The translations under genes and the position numbers were made by a program. The notes beneath the pieces were generated by a model. That model saw only the letters and a list, made by a program, of their open reading frames with translations. It was not told the origin of the DNA and did no database searches. DNA of 64,000 nucleotides, taken from assembly GCA_019119615.1 (NCBI GenBank), contig DWWQ01000056.1:1-64000 (forward strand), in the 5' to 3' direction. This DNA is from Candidatus Alistipes stercoravium. Its GTDB lineage: Bacteria; Bacteroidota; Bacteroidia; Bacteroidales; Rikenellaceae. Below, in pieces: positions 1-9,573 of the stretch. How positions within the stretch are numbered: position 1 is the first letter of the stretch; every line of letters starts with the position of its first letter.

Positions 1-43
1 GGGTGTCGAAGCCGTCGGAGCCACCCTGCAGACAACTCCGTAA
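1..43 (+). CDS. 3' end of an upstream CDS (partial), C-terminus ...GVEAVGATLQTTP*
   Basis: Open frame from base 2 ending TAA at 41-43; too short to identify. Confidence 0.3.
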   Translation, partial: GVEAVGATLQTTP

Positions 44-142
44 CCGAAATCCGGATGCGCTACGAAGGGGGCTATCGGGCGAAACAGCCCGCAAGAGACC
101 CGCACCGACGCACTCCGACCGAGAAGAAAGACCCACGCAGAT

Positions 143-895
143 ATGGGAAAAGACAAACTCCGCAAATTCCGCGAAAACCTCACCTTCGCCTGCTTCGTAC
201 AACCCGAATTCGACGAAGTATTCCGCCGCGACCACCCTCTGAAAGGACACTGGCACGAGGCGTTTTTCCACAACGACCGTCCGATCGTCCTCGAACTGGG
301 GTGCGGCAAGGGCGAATACACCGTGGCGCTGGCCGAACGCGACCCCTCGCGCAACTACCTGGGCATCGACATCAAGGGGGCCCGCATGTGGCGCGGCGCC
401 AAAACGGCCACTGAACGCGGCATGGCGAATGTCGGCTTCCTGCGCACACGCATCGAGTTCATCAACAGCCTTTTCGCCGAAGGCGAGGTCGCCGAGATCT
501 GGATCACCTTCCCCGACCCGCAGCTCAAGACCCGCAGGGCCAAAAAACGGCTTACGTCGCCCCTCTTTCTCGAATATTACGCCCGCATGCTGCAGCCCGA
601 CGGATTGATCCACCTGAAGACCGACTCGAAGCACCTCTACGCCTACACGAACGAGGTCATCCGCCACTTCGGACTCCCCTGCACCGTGTCGAACGACGAC
701 ATCTACGGCTCGGGGTACGCCGACGAGGTGCTCTCCGTGAAGACCGCTTACGAGAGCCGCTTCCTCGGCATGGGACTGCCGATCACCTACACCTGCTTCT
801 CGCTCGGCGGGCAGCGCGACTTCCCCTGGTTCGACTGGGAAGAGGACGAAAAACTCGAAAAGGACAACGAGGAGGCCCGGCACACGGGGCACTGA
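143..895 (+). CDS. trmB: tRNA (guanine-N7-)-methyltransferase
   Basis: 250 aa; LELGCGKGEYTVALAERDPSRNYLGIDIKGARMWRGA and ITFPDPQLKTRRAKKRLTSP motifs of TrmB. Confidence 0.95.
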   Translation: MGKDKLRKFRENLTFACFVQPEFDEVFRRDHPLKGHWHEAFFHNDRPIVLELGCGKGEYTVALAERDPSRNYLGIDIKGARMWRGAKTATERGMANVGFLRTRIEFINSLFAEGEVAEIWITFPDPQLKTRRAKKRLTSPLFLEYYARMLQPDGLIHLKTDSKHLYAYTNEVIRHFGLPCTVSNDDIYGSGYADEVLSVKTAYESRFLGMGLPITYTCFSLGGQRDFPWFDWEEDEKLEKDNEEARHTGH

Positions 896-919
896 TCGAC
901 AACCCGATACATCGGACCG

Positions 920-957
920 GTCCCGGCAGCGAAAACAGCTGTCGGGACTGTTTTTTA
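920..957 (+). terminator. Rho-independent terminator after trmB
   Basis: gtcccggcagc-gaaaaca-gctgtcgggac stem (one G-U) followed by tgtttttta. Confidence 0.8.
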
Positions 958-985
958 TATAGGTAAATAGCTTTTTTTGCATAAT

Positions 986-1031
986 CTACTAAAATTTTAG
1001 AAGAAAATTTGTTCTTCTAAATTTTTAGTAG
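986..1031. promoter_or_regulatory. Candidate BlaI/MecI-type operator pair (20-bp inverted repeat made of two smaller dyads)
   Basis: ctactaaaattttagaagaa-aatttg-ttcttctaaatttttagtag; arms match 19/20; each arm holds a CTAAAWTTTTAG dyad; directly upstream of the BlaI-like gene. Confidence 0.75.
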
Positions 1032-1066
1032 TAATATTGCGAAGAGAAATCAAAATCAAGCAAACC

Positions 1067-1447
1067 ATGAACACGAAAAACGGCATACCCGAACTGACGC
1101 GCGGCGAAGAGGAGATCATGCAGATCCTCTGGCAGCTGGGCAACGGCGTGGTGAACGAGATCATCGCCCGCACCGACGAGCCGCACCCGAAATACACGAC
1201 CGTGGCCACTTTTCTCAAGATTCTCGAGAACAAGGGATTCATCCGCCACGAGGCCGAAGGGAAGAGCCACCGCTACTACCCCGTCATCAGCCGCGAGGCC
1301 TACAAGCGCGGCGTAATGTCCTCGATGCTCACGACCTACTTCGACGGATCGCTGGCCCAGCTTGTCTCCTTCTTCTCACAGCACGAGCAAATCCCGACAG
1401 GCGAAATGGAGGAGATTCTCGAGATCATGCGGCAGGCCGGAAAATAA
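1067..1447 (+). CDS. BlaI/MecI/CopY family transcriptional repressor
   Basis: LTRGEEEIMQILWQLGNGVVNEIIA...YTTVATFLKILENKGFIRHEAEGKSHRYYPVISREAY, typical of the Penicillinase_R family. Confidence 0.93.
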   Translation: MNTKNGIPELTRGEEEIMQILWQLGNGVVNEIIARTDEPHPKYTTVATFLKILENKGFIRHEAEGKSHRYYPVISREAYKRGVMSSMLTTYFDGSLAQLVSFFSQHEQIPTGEMEEILEIMRQAGK

Positions 1448-1474
1448 TTATCCACCCAACCGAAACCGACCGAA

Positions 1475-3406
1475 ATGAAAGCGCTTCTCGTCTATATGTT
1501 CGAGGCTGCGGTATGCAGCGGCATTCTGCAGGCCGCCTACGCCTGGCTCCTTGAACGGCGCGTACCTCACCGCTGGTGCCGCATCTACCTGCTGCTCTCG
1601 GTACCGCTGGCAGCCGTAATTCCGCTGCTGCGCATACCGGTATGGCCCGGTGAGGTGATCACGATGGCCGCGCCGACGGCCGGCCTGCCGACGGCACAGA
1701 TCGCGGCGGAACCGCTTGCTTCACCGGCATTCGATCCGACAGGGCTGTTTGTCGCCCTGCTCGCACTCGGCACGGCGCTGCTCGCCGGCGTGATGGTGGC
1801 GCAGATCATACGCATCCGACACCTGCGCCGCGGTGCCGAAATCACCCGCACGAGGCGCTTCACGCTCATCAGAACCCTGCAGAAGATCGCCTCCTTCTCG
1901 TTTCTGCGCTCGATCTACGTCTGGCAGCAGACCCCGGCGGAGGAGCTGGAAGCCATCGTGCGCCACGAGATGAGCCACATCGCCCACCGCCATTCGGTCG
2001 AACGGCTCGCCATGGAGTCGATGAAGGCGCTGCTGTGGTGGAACCCCTTCGTATGGATCGCCGCACGGCGCCTGACCGAAGCCGAGGAGTTCGAGGCCGA
2101 CAGCGACGTACTGAAAGAGGGCTACGACAAAGAACTCTACATGCATGTGATATTCAGGCAGCTTTTCGGTTATAGTCCGGAAATAGCCAACGGGCTGCGA
2201 AGTTCATTAACCAAAAAACGATTTCAAATGATGCTTTCACAGACCCCGGGCAGGCATGCCCTGCTCCGCCTCGCGGGAACGCTCCCCGCAATCGCAGGCC
2301 TTCTGTGCGCCTTCTCGTTCACCACACGCGCCGCCGAGATCCGCACGACAACCGAAACCGTCCAGACAGCCGGTAACGGGAAAAACGTCTCCTTCTACAT
2401 CGCGGACAACCAGGACGGGAAACCGCTTTCAGGCACCCTTATCCGAATTGAGGGAATCTCCCGCGGCACGGTTACCGACGAAACGGGATATGCCGAAATC
2501 GAAGCGGCCCCGAGCTCGACGATCCAGATATCCCATATCGGCTACGAAACGAGGGAGGTTCGCGTCTCCGAAGACAACGAGCCGATACGCTACCTCCTTA
2601 TGATGGAGCGTTCCGAGGCTCCGGGCAGGGAGCAGGCCGCAACTCCCGACAACGACGACGATACGGTCCTTGTCGCCGAACAGATGCCCACGTTCCAGGG
2701 CGGCGATCTGAACACCTTCCGCAACTGGGTGCAGGAGGGACTCCGCTACCCCCAAGGGGCGCTTGACGCCGGCATACAGGGCCGCGTGGTCATCACCTTC
2801 GTCGTCGGGAAGGAGGGCAGCATAACGGACATCAAAATTCTGCAGAGCCCCGACACGCGTCTTTCGGACGAAGTGATCCGCCGGCTGCGCGAGTCCCCGA
2901 AATGGACGCCCGCCAGGGACCAGGGGAAGCTCGTACGGATCAAATATGTGATTCCGATCGATTTCCGCCTTCCCCAAAAGCCGGAACAGACGGCTGCGAC
3001 CACAGCTGCGGCAGCGACCAACGACGAACCCTACCTGGTTGTCGAGCAGATGCCCACCTTTCAGGGCGGCGATCTGAACACCTTCCGCAACTGGGTCATG
3101 GCCCACCTGCGCTATCCGCAGGAGGCGGCTAAACAGGGTACTCAGGGCCGTGTGGTCCTCACCTTCGTCGTCGAGAAGAACGGCTCGATCGGAGAGGTCT
3201 GCGTCCTCATGTCGCCCGACGAGCAGCTGGCCGGGGAGGCCGTCCGGGTCGTCCAATCGGCAAGCGGCCTGTGGACGCCCGGCGAACAGCGGGGCGAGAA
3301 GGTGCGGTTGAAATACGCCATCCCGATCGATTTCCGGCTCAATGCGACGAAGACCCCGACCGGAGAGCCGGAAACCGCAACTCCGGCAACGGATGCCATC
3401 GGATAG
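1475..3406 (+). CDS. M56 (BlaR1-like) metallopeptidase with CarboxypepD_reg-like domain and two tandem TonB C-terminal domains
   Basis: 643 aa; HEMSH zinc motif, N-terminal TM segments, then GTLIRIEGISRGTVTDETGYAEI..., then duplicated GGDLNTFRNWV...LRYP...GRVVxTFVV...SI. Confidence 0.9.
   Translation: MKALLVYMFEAAVCSGILQAAYAWLLERRVPHRWCRIYLLLSVPLAAVIPLLRIPVWPGEVITMAAPTAGLPTAQIAAEPLASPAFDPTGLFVALLALGTALLAGVMVAQIIRIRHLRRGAEITRTRRFTLIRTLQKIASFSFLRSIYVWQQTPAEELEAIVRHEMSHIAHRHSVERLAMESMKALLWWNPFVWIAARRLTEAEEFEADSDVLKEGYDKELYMHVIFRQLFGYSPEIANGLRSSLTKKRFQMMLSQTPGRHALLRLAGTLPAIAGLLCAFSFTTRAAEIRTTTETVQTAGNGKNVSFYIADNQDGKPLSGTLIRIEGISRGTVTDETGYAEIEAAPSSTIQISHIGYETREVRVSEDNEPIRYLLMMERSEAPGREQAATPDNDDDTVLVAEQMPTFQGGDLNTFRNWVQEGLRYPQGALDAGIQGRVVITFVVGKEGSITDIKILQSPDTRLSDEVIRRLRESPKWTPARDQGKLVRIKYVIPIDFRLPQKPEQTAATTAAAATNDEPYLVVEQMPTFQGGDLNTFRNWVMAHLRYPQEAAKQGTQGRVVLTFVVEKNGSIGEVCVLMSPDEQLAGEAVRVVQSASGLWTPGEQRGEKVRLKYAIPIDFRLNATKTPTGEPETATPATDAIG
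2696..2730 (+). repeat. Direct repeat copy 1 (TonB_C domain duplication)
   Basis: cagggcggcgatctgaacaccttccgcaactgggt identical to 3062-3096. Confidence 0.9.
3062..3096 (+). repeat. Direct repeat copy 2 (TonB_C domain duplication)
   Basis: Identical 35-nt match to 2696-2730. Confidence 0.9.
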
Positions 3407-3449
3407 AAGCGGATCGCCTCACCGCAGAACCGCTCCGGGCTGCAACGAC

Positions 3450-3483
3450 AGACGGTGCCTTTCCTCTTCGGAAGGCGCCGTCT
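3450..3483. terminator. Hairpin between convergent M56 and alkaline phosphatase genes
   Basis: agacggtgcctttcc-tcttc-ggaaggcgccgtct imperfect stem; weak T-run. Confidence 0.5.
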
Positions 3484-3501
3484 GCGCTATCGTACGGAAG
3501 A

Positions 3502-4608
3502 TCACTCTTCCGTCAGGTCGAGCAGCTGCATGATACGTTGCGCGAGCTCCGTATTGTCCATCATCCCGTGGATGGCTTCGGCTCCGGCTCCGTAGAGATA
3601 AACCGGAAGCAGGATACCCGTATGGCCCTTCGTCGCAAAACGGTAGTCGATACCGCTTTCGGAGAGCGTGAAGTCGGGATTGCCGCTGCAGATCGACAGG
3701 CCGCCCGTCTCATGGTCGGCCGCCACAATGACCAGCGTGCCCGGCGTGCGGTCGGCAAAATCCATCGCGGCAGCTACCGTCTGCTCGAAATCGCGCATCT
3801 CCGCCAACAGCCATACGGCATCGTTCGCATGTCCGCCGCCGTCGATCATCGAGCCTTCGATCATCAGCAGGAAGCCCTCGTCATTTCCGGCGCTCTTTTC
3901 GGCAAGCAGCTCCATGGCCCGTTTTGCGGCACGCGGCAGGAAATCGCCCCGCGCGGGAGCCTTGATCGGGGTCTCCTTCTCATCGACGGCGCACAACAGG
4001 CGCGAGGGTTCGCCCTCCTCCGCCTCTCCGAGCGAGGAGACGACCCGGTATCCGCGCCGCGCGAACGCCTCGGCATAATCACCGCCCTCGTCGCACGACT
4101 TGCCGAGGTTCCGCCATCCGGCGCCGATCATCACATCGATGTCCGACACCAGCATGTCGCGCAGGATACCCTCGGTATCGCGGCGTTTTTCGACATGCGC
4201 ATAGAAGGCCGCCGGCGTCGCATCCTGAAGGGCGCCCACCACAACAAGGCCCGTTGCCATGCCGCGGTCCGCAGCCCGGCGGATCATCGACGTAAGCGGT
4301 TCGCCCGAGGGGGTCTGACCCAGCGTGGAGTTGTTGGTCTTGCCGCCTGTAGCAAGGGCCGTACCGGCCGCTGCCGAGTCGGTAACCCGGTTGTTGGCCG
4401 AATAGCTCGAGATCAGCGCAATGCCCTCGGCCCGGTCGAAAGCCGTCGGCTCGTAGCCGCCTTCGATCTTGAGCATCGAAACCTGCGCGAGGCCCATGCC
4501 GTCGCCGATCAGAAAAATCACGTTGCGCACCTCCCCCGCGGGGTTCTGCGCCGCCAGATTGCCTGCTGCCAGCAGCAATCCGGCTACCAAAAGCATCCAT
4601 TTTTTCAT
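3502..4608 (-). CDS. Alkaline phosphatase
   Basis: Start MKKWMLLVAGLLLAAGNLAAQ (signal peptide); NVIFLIGDGMGLAQ, TDSAAAGTALATG active site, ADHETGG. Confidence 0.93.
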   Translation of the reverse strand: MKKWMLLVAGLLLAAGNLAAQNPAGEVRNVIFLIGDGMGLAQVSMLKIEGGYEPTAFDRAEGIALISSYSANNRVTDSAAAGTALATGGKTNNSTLGQTPSGEPLTSMIRRAADRGMATGLVVVGALQDATPAAFYAHVEKRRDTEGILRDMLVSDIDVMIGAGWRNLGKSCDEGGDYAEAFARRGYRVVSSLGEAEEGEPSRLLCAVDEKETPIKAPARGDFLPRAAKRAMELLAEKSAGNDEGFLLMIEGSMIDGGGHANDAVWLLAEMRDFEQTVAAAMDFADRTPGTLVIVAADHETGGLSICSGNPDFTLSESGIDYRFATKGHTGILLPVYLYGAGAEAIHGMMDNTELAQRIMQLLDLTEE

Positions 4609-4680
4609 ATCGACAACAAAGTTAGCGATATTGAGCCAACTTTTTACTACATTTACATGAATTAACCGCAAAGAAAAGAC

Positions 4681-5343
4681 ATGGAGGTAAAGATCGCCGC
4701 AGACTGGAAAGAAATTCTGGTACCCGAATTCGAGAAACCCTACTTCGCCGCCCTGACCGACTTCGTACGCCGCGAGTACGCCACGCAGCGCATCTATCCC
4801 CGGGGCAGCAACATCTTCCGGGCATTCGACAAATGCCCCTTCGAGAAGCTCAAGGTCGTCATCATCGGCCAGGATCCCTACCACGGACCCGGCCAGGCCA
4901 ACGGGCTCTGCTTTTCGGTCGCGGACGGCATCCCCTTCCCGCCCTCGCTGCAGAACATCTTCAAGGAGGTCGAAAGCGACACCGGAACCCCCATACCCGC
5001 GACGGGAAACCTCGACCGCTGGGCCGAGCAGGGGGTGCTGCTGCTCAACGCCGTACTGACCGTACGCGCACATGAGGCCGCCTCACATGCCGGGCATGGC
5101 TGGGAGACCTTCACCGACGCCGTAGTCCGCGCCATCGCCGAGCGCAAGGAGGGCATCGTCTACATGCTCTGGGGCAGCTACGCCCAGCGCAAGGGAGCCA
5201 TCGCCGACCCGCAGCGCAACCTGATTCTCAAGGCCGTGCATCCCTCGCCGCTCTCGGTATACCGGGGGTTCTTCGGGTGCCGCCACTTCTCGCGCGCCAA
5301 CGAATACCTGCGTTCGGTCGGCAAGGAGCCCATCGTCTGGTAG
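4681..5343 (+). CDS. ung: Uracil-DNA glycosylase
   Basis: VVIIGQDPYHGPGQANGLCFSV, VLLLNAVLTVR, HPSPLSVYRGFFGCRHFSRAN. Confidence 0.97.
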   Translation: MEVKIAADWKEILVPEFEKPYFAALTDFVRREYATQRIYPRGSNIFRAFDKCPFEKLKVVIIGQDPYHGPGQANGLCFSVADGIPFPPSLQNIFKEVESDTGTPIPATGNLDRWAEQGVLLLNAVLTVRAHEAASHAGHGWETFTDAVVRAIAERKEGIVYMLWGSYAQRKGAIADPQRNLILKAVHPSPLSVYRGFFGCRHFSRANEYLRSVGKEPIVW

Positions 5344-5373
5344 ACGGTACATTCAGCGAAGCGCCGCCACCGA

Positions 5374-5410
5374 CAAAAAAACGGCTCCGAAGCAGAGGCT
5401 TCGGAGCCGT
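5374..5410. terminator. Terminator between ung and sigma factor gene
   Basis: Perfect 13-bp stem acggctccgaagc/gcttcggagccgt with A-run on the left (T-run for the minus strand). Confidence 0.85.
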
Positions 5411-5432
5411 TCCATTATCTTGCTTTCGGGGA

Positions 5433-6293
5433 TCAGCCCAAATAGGATTTCAGCAGTTTCGAGCGCGACGAGTGGCGCAGCCGGCGAATCGCCTTCTCCT
5501 TGATCTGACGCACGCGCTCGCGCGTAAGGTCGAACTTCTCACCGATCTCCTCGAGGGTCATCTCCGAGCAGCCGATGCCGAAGAAGTACTTGATGATGTC
5601 GCGCTCACGCTCCGTGAGGGTCTCCAACGCACGGTCCACCTCGGTCGAGAGCGACTCGTTGATCAGCCCGCGGTCGGCGTTGGGCGAATCGGGATTCACC
5701 AGCACGTCGAGTAGCGAGTTGTCCTCGCCGTCGGCGAAGGGCGCATCGACCGAGACATGGCGGCCGGCGACACGCAGCGTGTCGGTAACCTTCTCCTTCG
5801 GGAGTTCGAGTTCCGAAGCCAGCTCCTCGGGGGACGGCGTACGCTCGTGCTCCTGCTCGAAGCGGGCGAAAGCCTTGTTGATCTTGTTGAGCGACCCCAC
5901 CTGGTTGAGCGGCAGACGCACGATACGCGACTGCTCGGCCAAAGCCTGAAGGATCGACTGGCGAATCCACCACACCGCATAGGAGATGAACTTGAAACCG
6001 CGCGTTTCATCGAACTTCTCGGCGGCCTTGATCAGGCCCAGATTGCCTTCATTGATCAAATCCGGAAGGCTCAATCCCTGATTCTGATATTGTTTTGCCA
6101 CGGAAACCACGAAACGAAGGTTCGCTTTCGTAAGTTTCTCGAGGGCTTCCTGATCTCCTTTCTTGATTCGCTGGGCGAGTTCCACCTCCTCCTCCACCGT
6201 GATGAGCTCCTCCTTGCCGATCTCCTGGAGATACTTGTCCAGCGAGGCGCTCTCGCGGTTGGTGATGGATTTCGTAATCTTTAACTGACGCAT
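5433..6293 (-). CDS. rpoD: RNA polymerase primary sigma factor (RpoD/SigA family, short Bacteroidetes type)
   Basis: 286 aa; [44 protein letters not shown], region 4 [28 protein letters not shown]. Confidence 0.96.
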   Translation of the reverse strand: MRQLKITKSITNRESASLDKYLQEIGKEELITVEEEVELAQRIKKGDQEALEKLTKANLRFVVSVAKQYQNQGLSLPDLINEGNLGLIKAAEKFDETRGFKFISYAVWWIRQSILQALAEQSRIVRLPLNQVGSLNKINKAFARFEQEHERTPSPEELASELELPKEKVTDTLRVAGRHVSVDAPFADGEDNSLLDVLVNPDSPNADRGLINESLSTEVDRALETLTERERDIIKYFFGIGCSEMTLEEIGEKFDLTRERVRQIKEKAIRRLRHSSRSKLLKSYLG

Positions 6294-6353
6294 TTCTTAT
6301 CTCTCTACTCCAAAAAATTAGTCATACGTTCCAACCCGCCCCGATCGCCGCGG

Positions 6354-7838
6354 CTACTCCACAAGCGTATAGCTTGCCGAGCGACCGTCGGGATAGATGC
6401 CGTCGATCGAGCGGATCTTCTCGGTCATGCGCTCCATGTCCGAGAGCGAGTAAACCGGCGTGTCGTTGATATGCGTAATGACGAAACCCTCTCTTACGCG
6501 TGCCCGGGCCAGGATACCGCCGTTCTTGATTCCGACAACCTGAACGCCGCCCCGGATATCGAGCTCGCGGCAGAGTTTCGTGCCCGCATCGGCCAACTTG
6601 CCACCGAGGGCTTCGACCACATCGACACTCTCGCGGGTGATCAATTCCGTTTTACCTGCCTTATTACGCAAAGTAACGTCAAATTGTTTCACGTCGCCGC
6701 CTCTTTTTACCGACAATTTCACCTTATCATTGGGTCTGTGGCGGGCGATCTGCTCCTGCAGCGTCGCGGCATCGTTGATCTTCAGTCCGTCGATCTCGAA
6801 AATGATGTCGCCCTTGCGGATGCCGGCCTCCGAAGCCGAGCCGCCCTCGACGACGCTGGCCACATAGACACCGCCGATCTGGTCGATGCCCAGCTCCTTG
6901 CCCTCCGTATCGAGGAAGTCCTGATCGACCGGACGGAACATGATGCCCAGCATGGCGCGCTGCACGACGCCGTACTCCTTCAGATCGACCACGACCTTGC
7001 GGACGATCGACTCGGGAATGGCGAACGAATAGCCGATGTAGCTGCCCGTCTGCGACTTGATGAGCGTATTGATGCCCACCAGCTCGCCGTGCGTATTGAC
7101 CAGCGCACCGCCCGAATTGCCGGGATTCACCGCAGCGTCGGTCTGGATGAACGACTCGATGCGGAAATCGTTGGGAATGGCGCCCAGATTACGCGCCTTG
7201 GCGCTCACGATACCTGCCGTGATGGTCGATTGCAGGTCGAAGGGCGACCCGATGGCCAGCACCCACTCGCCCAGGCGCAGCGCGTCGGACGATCCGAAGG
7301 CCAGCGTCGGCAGATCCTCGGCGTCGATCTTCAGCAGCGCCACATCCGTGGCCGAATCCGTACCCACGAGCTTGGCATCGAACGTACGGCCGTCGTTGAG
7401 CTTCACGCGCAGTTTCGAAGCGCCGTCCACAACGTGATTGTTCGTAACGATATAGCCGTCCGCGGAGATGATGACGCCCGAGCCGCCGGCACGCTGCTCG
7501 CGGTACTGCGGGCGGTCGTCGCCGTAGCCGTACTGCTGGGGGATGCCGAAGAACTCGAGGAACGGATCGTAGCTCCGGTTGCGCCGCATCTCGATCTGCT
7601 GGATCGCCTCGATATTGACGACAGCCTTCACGGCATTCTCCGCCGCATAGGTCAGGTCGGGGTATTTCTCACTCTGATATGAGGTAAAGTGCGTACCCAG
7701 CGCCGGCGTACGCTCCACTTCGCGTTCGACATACTCTACGCTGCGACCGCCGCTGTTCTTCGCCACGGCCCAGGCCGTTGCACCGCCGGCTACGGCCGAC
7801 ACGGCGACAAGACCCAAAATCAAAAATGCCTTTTTCAT
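6354..7838 (-). CDS. Do/DegQ-family periplasmic serine endoprotease with two PDZ domains
   Basis: Triad motifs NNHVVDGA, DSATDVALLKI, NPGNSGGALV; PDZ repeats. Confidence 0.95.
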   Translation of the reverse strand: MKKAFLILGLVAVSAVAGGATAWAVAKNSGGRSVEYVEREVERTPALGTHFTSYQSEKYPDLTYAAENAVKAVVNIEAIQQIEMRRNRSYDPFLEFFGIPQQYGYGDDRPQYREQRAGGSGVIISADGYIVTNNHVVDGASKLRVKLNDGRTFDAKLVGTDSATDVALLKIDAEDLPTLAFGSSDALRLGEWVLAIGSPFDLQSTITAGIVSAKARNLGAIPNDFRIESFIQTDAAVNPGNSGGALVNTHGELVGINTLIKSQTGSYIGYSFAIPESIVRKVVVDLKEYGVVQRAMLGIMFRPVDQDFLDTEGKELGIDQIGGVYVASVVEGGSASEAGIRKGDIIFEIDGLKINDAATLQEQIARHRPNDKVKLSVKRGGDVKQFDVTLRNKAGKTELITRESVDVVEALGGKLADAGTKLCRELDIRGGVQVVGIKNGGILARARVREGFVITHINDTPVYSLSDMERMTEKIRSIDGIYPDGRSASYTLVE

Positions 7839-7965
7839 AATAAATCGAGTTTTTGAATTGTACTATATTTATTTCGGAGGCAATTTTACTGCATATACTG
7901 CTGGTTTTTCAAATTCATTTTGAGGATAAACGCAAGCGGAGGGCGGATTAGTATGTCTTTTTTTC

Positions 7966-7997
7966 AAAAAAACGGGGCATTCCGACAGAATGCCCCG
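7966..7997 (-). terminator. Terminator downstream of metK
   Basis: cggggcattc-cgaca-gaatgccccg perfect 10-bp stem with A7 on the left. Confidence 0.85.
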
Positions 7998-8018
7998 AAA
8001 CTTCACGCTGTCAGCGTC

Positions 8019-9323
8019 TTACAACCCGAATTCCTTACGGATGGCATCCACGGCGTCGAGCCGCTCCCAACCGAAGAATTCGATTTCACGCTCGACCTCG
8101 CGACCGTTCTCCCACACCTTCTCGACCTTCCGGTAGGGGCGGTTTCCGAAGTGTCCGTAGGAGGCCGTCGCCTCGAAGATCGGATTCTTCAGACCAAAGC
8201 GCTTGACGATGGCCGCCGGACGCAGGTCGAAGAGTTTTTCGATGCGGCGGGCGATCTCCCCGTCGGTCATTCCGGCGAGGGCCGCCGGACGCTGCGAACG
8301 GTAGGTATCGACATAGACCGAAAGCGGCTGCGCGATACCGATGGCATACGACAGTTCGACGAGCACCTCGTCGGCGACACCCGCCGCCACGAGATTCTTG
8401 GCGATATGCCGCGCGGCATAGGCGGCCGAGCGGTCCACCTTCGAGGAATCCTTGCCCGAGAAGGCGCCGCCGCCGTGGGCACCGCGGCCTCCGTAGGTAT
8501 CGACGATGATCTTGCGGCCCGTGAGGCCCGTATCTCCGTGAGGGCCGCCGATGACGAACTTGCCCGTGGGGTTCACATGCAGGATGTAGTCGCCTGTAAT
8601 CAGGTCGGCAAGTTTGTCGCCGGCACGCTCCAGGCGCGCCTTGACACGCGGGATGAGGATCGTGCGCACATCCTCGCGGATCTGCGCCTGCATCTGCTGC
8701 TCGGCCTGCTTCTCCGTAAGGCCCTCGCCCGGGAGGATAAATTCGTCGTGCTGCGTCGATACGACGATCGTATGGACCCGCAGCGGCTTGCGCGTCTGCT
8801 CGTCGTACTCGATCGTAACCTGCGACTTTGCGTCGGGACGCAGGTAGCGCATCACCTTGCCCTCGCGGCGGATCACCGCCAGCTCCTTGAGGATGACGTG
8901 CGAGAGAATCAGCGTTGCGGGCATGTACTCGCGCGTTTCGTTGCAAGCATAGCCGAACATGATGCCCTGATCGCCGGCTCCCTGCTCCTCCTCCGTCTCG
9001 CGCACGACACCCTGGTTGATGTCGGGCGACTGCTCGTGGATAGCCGAGAGAATGCCGCACGAATTACTGTCGAAACGATACTCGCCCTTCGTGTAGCCAA
9101 TGCGGTCGATGACGCGGCGCGCCACCTCCTGCACATCGACATACGCCTCCGAACGCACCTCGCCCGCAACGACCACCAGGCCCGTGGTGCAAAGTGTCTC
9201 GCACGCTACCTTCGAATTGGCGTCGTGGCGCAGGAATTCATCCAGAATGGCGTCTGAAATCTGATCGGAGACCTTGTCGGGGTGTCCTTCGGAGACCGAC
9301 TCCGATGTAAATAAAAAGCCCAT
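8019..9323 (-). CDS. metK: S-adenosylmethionine synthetase
   Basis: [67 protein letters not shown]. Confidence 0.98.
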   Translation of the reverse strand: MGFLFTSESVSEGHPDKVSDQISDAILDEFLRHDANSKVACETLCTTGLVVVAGEVRSEAYVDVQEVARRVIDRIGYTKGEYRFDSNSCGILSAIHEQSPDINQGVVRETEEEQGAGDQGIMFGYACNETREYMPATLILSHVILKELAVIRREGKVMRYLRPDAKSQVTIEYDEQTRKPLRVHTIVVSTQHDEFILPGEGLTEKQAEQQMQAQIREDVRTILIPRVKARLERAGDKLADLITGDYILHVNPTGKFVIGGPHGDTGLTGRKIIVDTYGGRGAHGGGAFSGKDSSKVDRSAAYAARHIAKNLVAAGVADEVLVELSYAIGIAQPLSVYVDTYRSQRPAALAGMTDGEIARRIEKLFDLRPAAIVKRFGLKNPIFEATASYGHFGNRPYRKVEKVWENGREVEREIEFFGWERLDAVDAIRKEFGL

Positions 9324-9465
9324 TGTTATCCGTTTTTTAGGGTTAAACGTATAAAATGGGAAAAATTGACTGTTGGAATAAAAAACGTGCTGTTTTAGCG
9401 ATTTTTTATTGTGGTTGCAAGCAGTCCAAATCTTTCCACATTTCCCCGCTTGACAGACGGGACGG

Positions 9466-9495
9466 CAAAGATAAGGAGTTTTTGCCGATTTGCAA
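9466..9495 (-). promoter_or_regulatory. Bacteroidetes sigma promoter for metK
   Basis: Minus strand TTG-N19-TATCTTTG, exact match to TTG-N19-TAnnTTTG. Confidence 0.8.
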
Positions 9496-9514
9496 AACAT
9501 CCCCGCATATTTCC

Positions 9515-9550
9515 ACAAAAAACCGGGGCCCCGCATGCGCAGAGCCCCGG
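9515..9550 (-). terminator. Terminator downstream of transketolase
   Basis: ccggggc...gccccgg stem with A-run (T-run on minus strand). Confidence 0.7.
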
Positions 9551-9573
9551 AACAGGATTTCTGCCGGCGGCAA

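Noticed and set aside
4622-4825. Short Arg-rich minus-strand ORF upstream of ung
   Set aside because: Overlaps the ung 5' end and the divergent promoter region; no coding support.
9324-9465. SAM riboswitch in the metK leader
   Set aside because: The leader is ~140 nt and AT-rich, but I could not identify SAM-I/II core helices; only the promoter is supportable.
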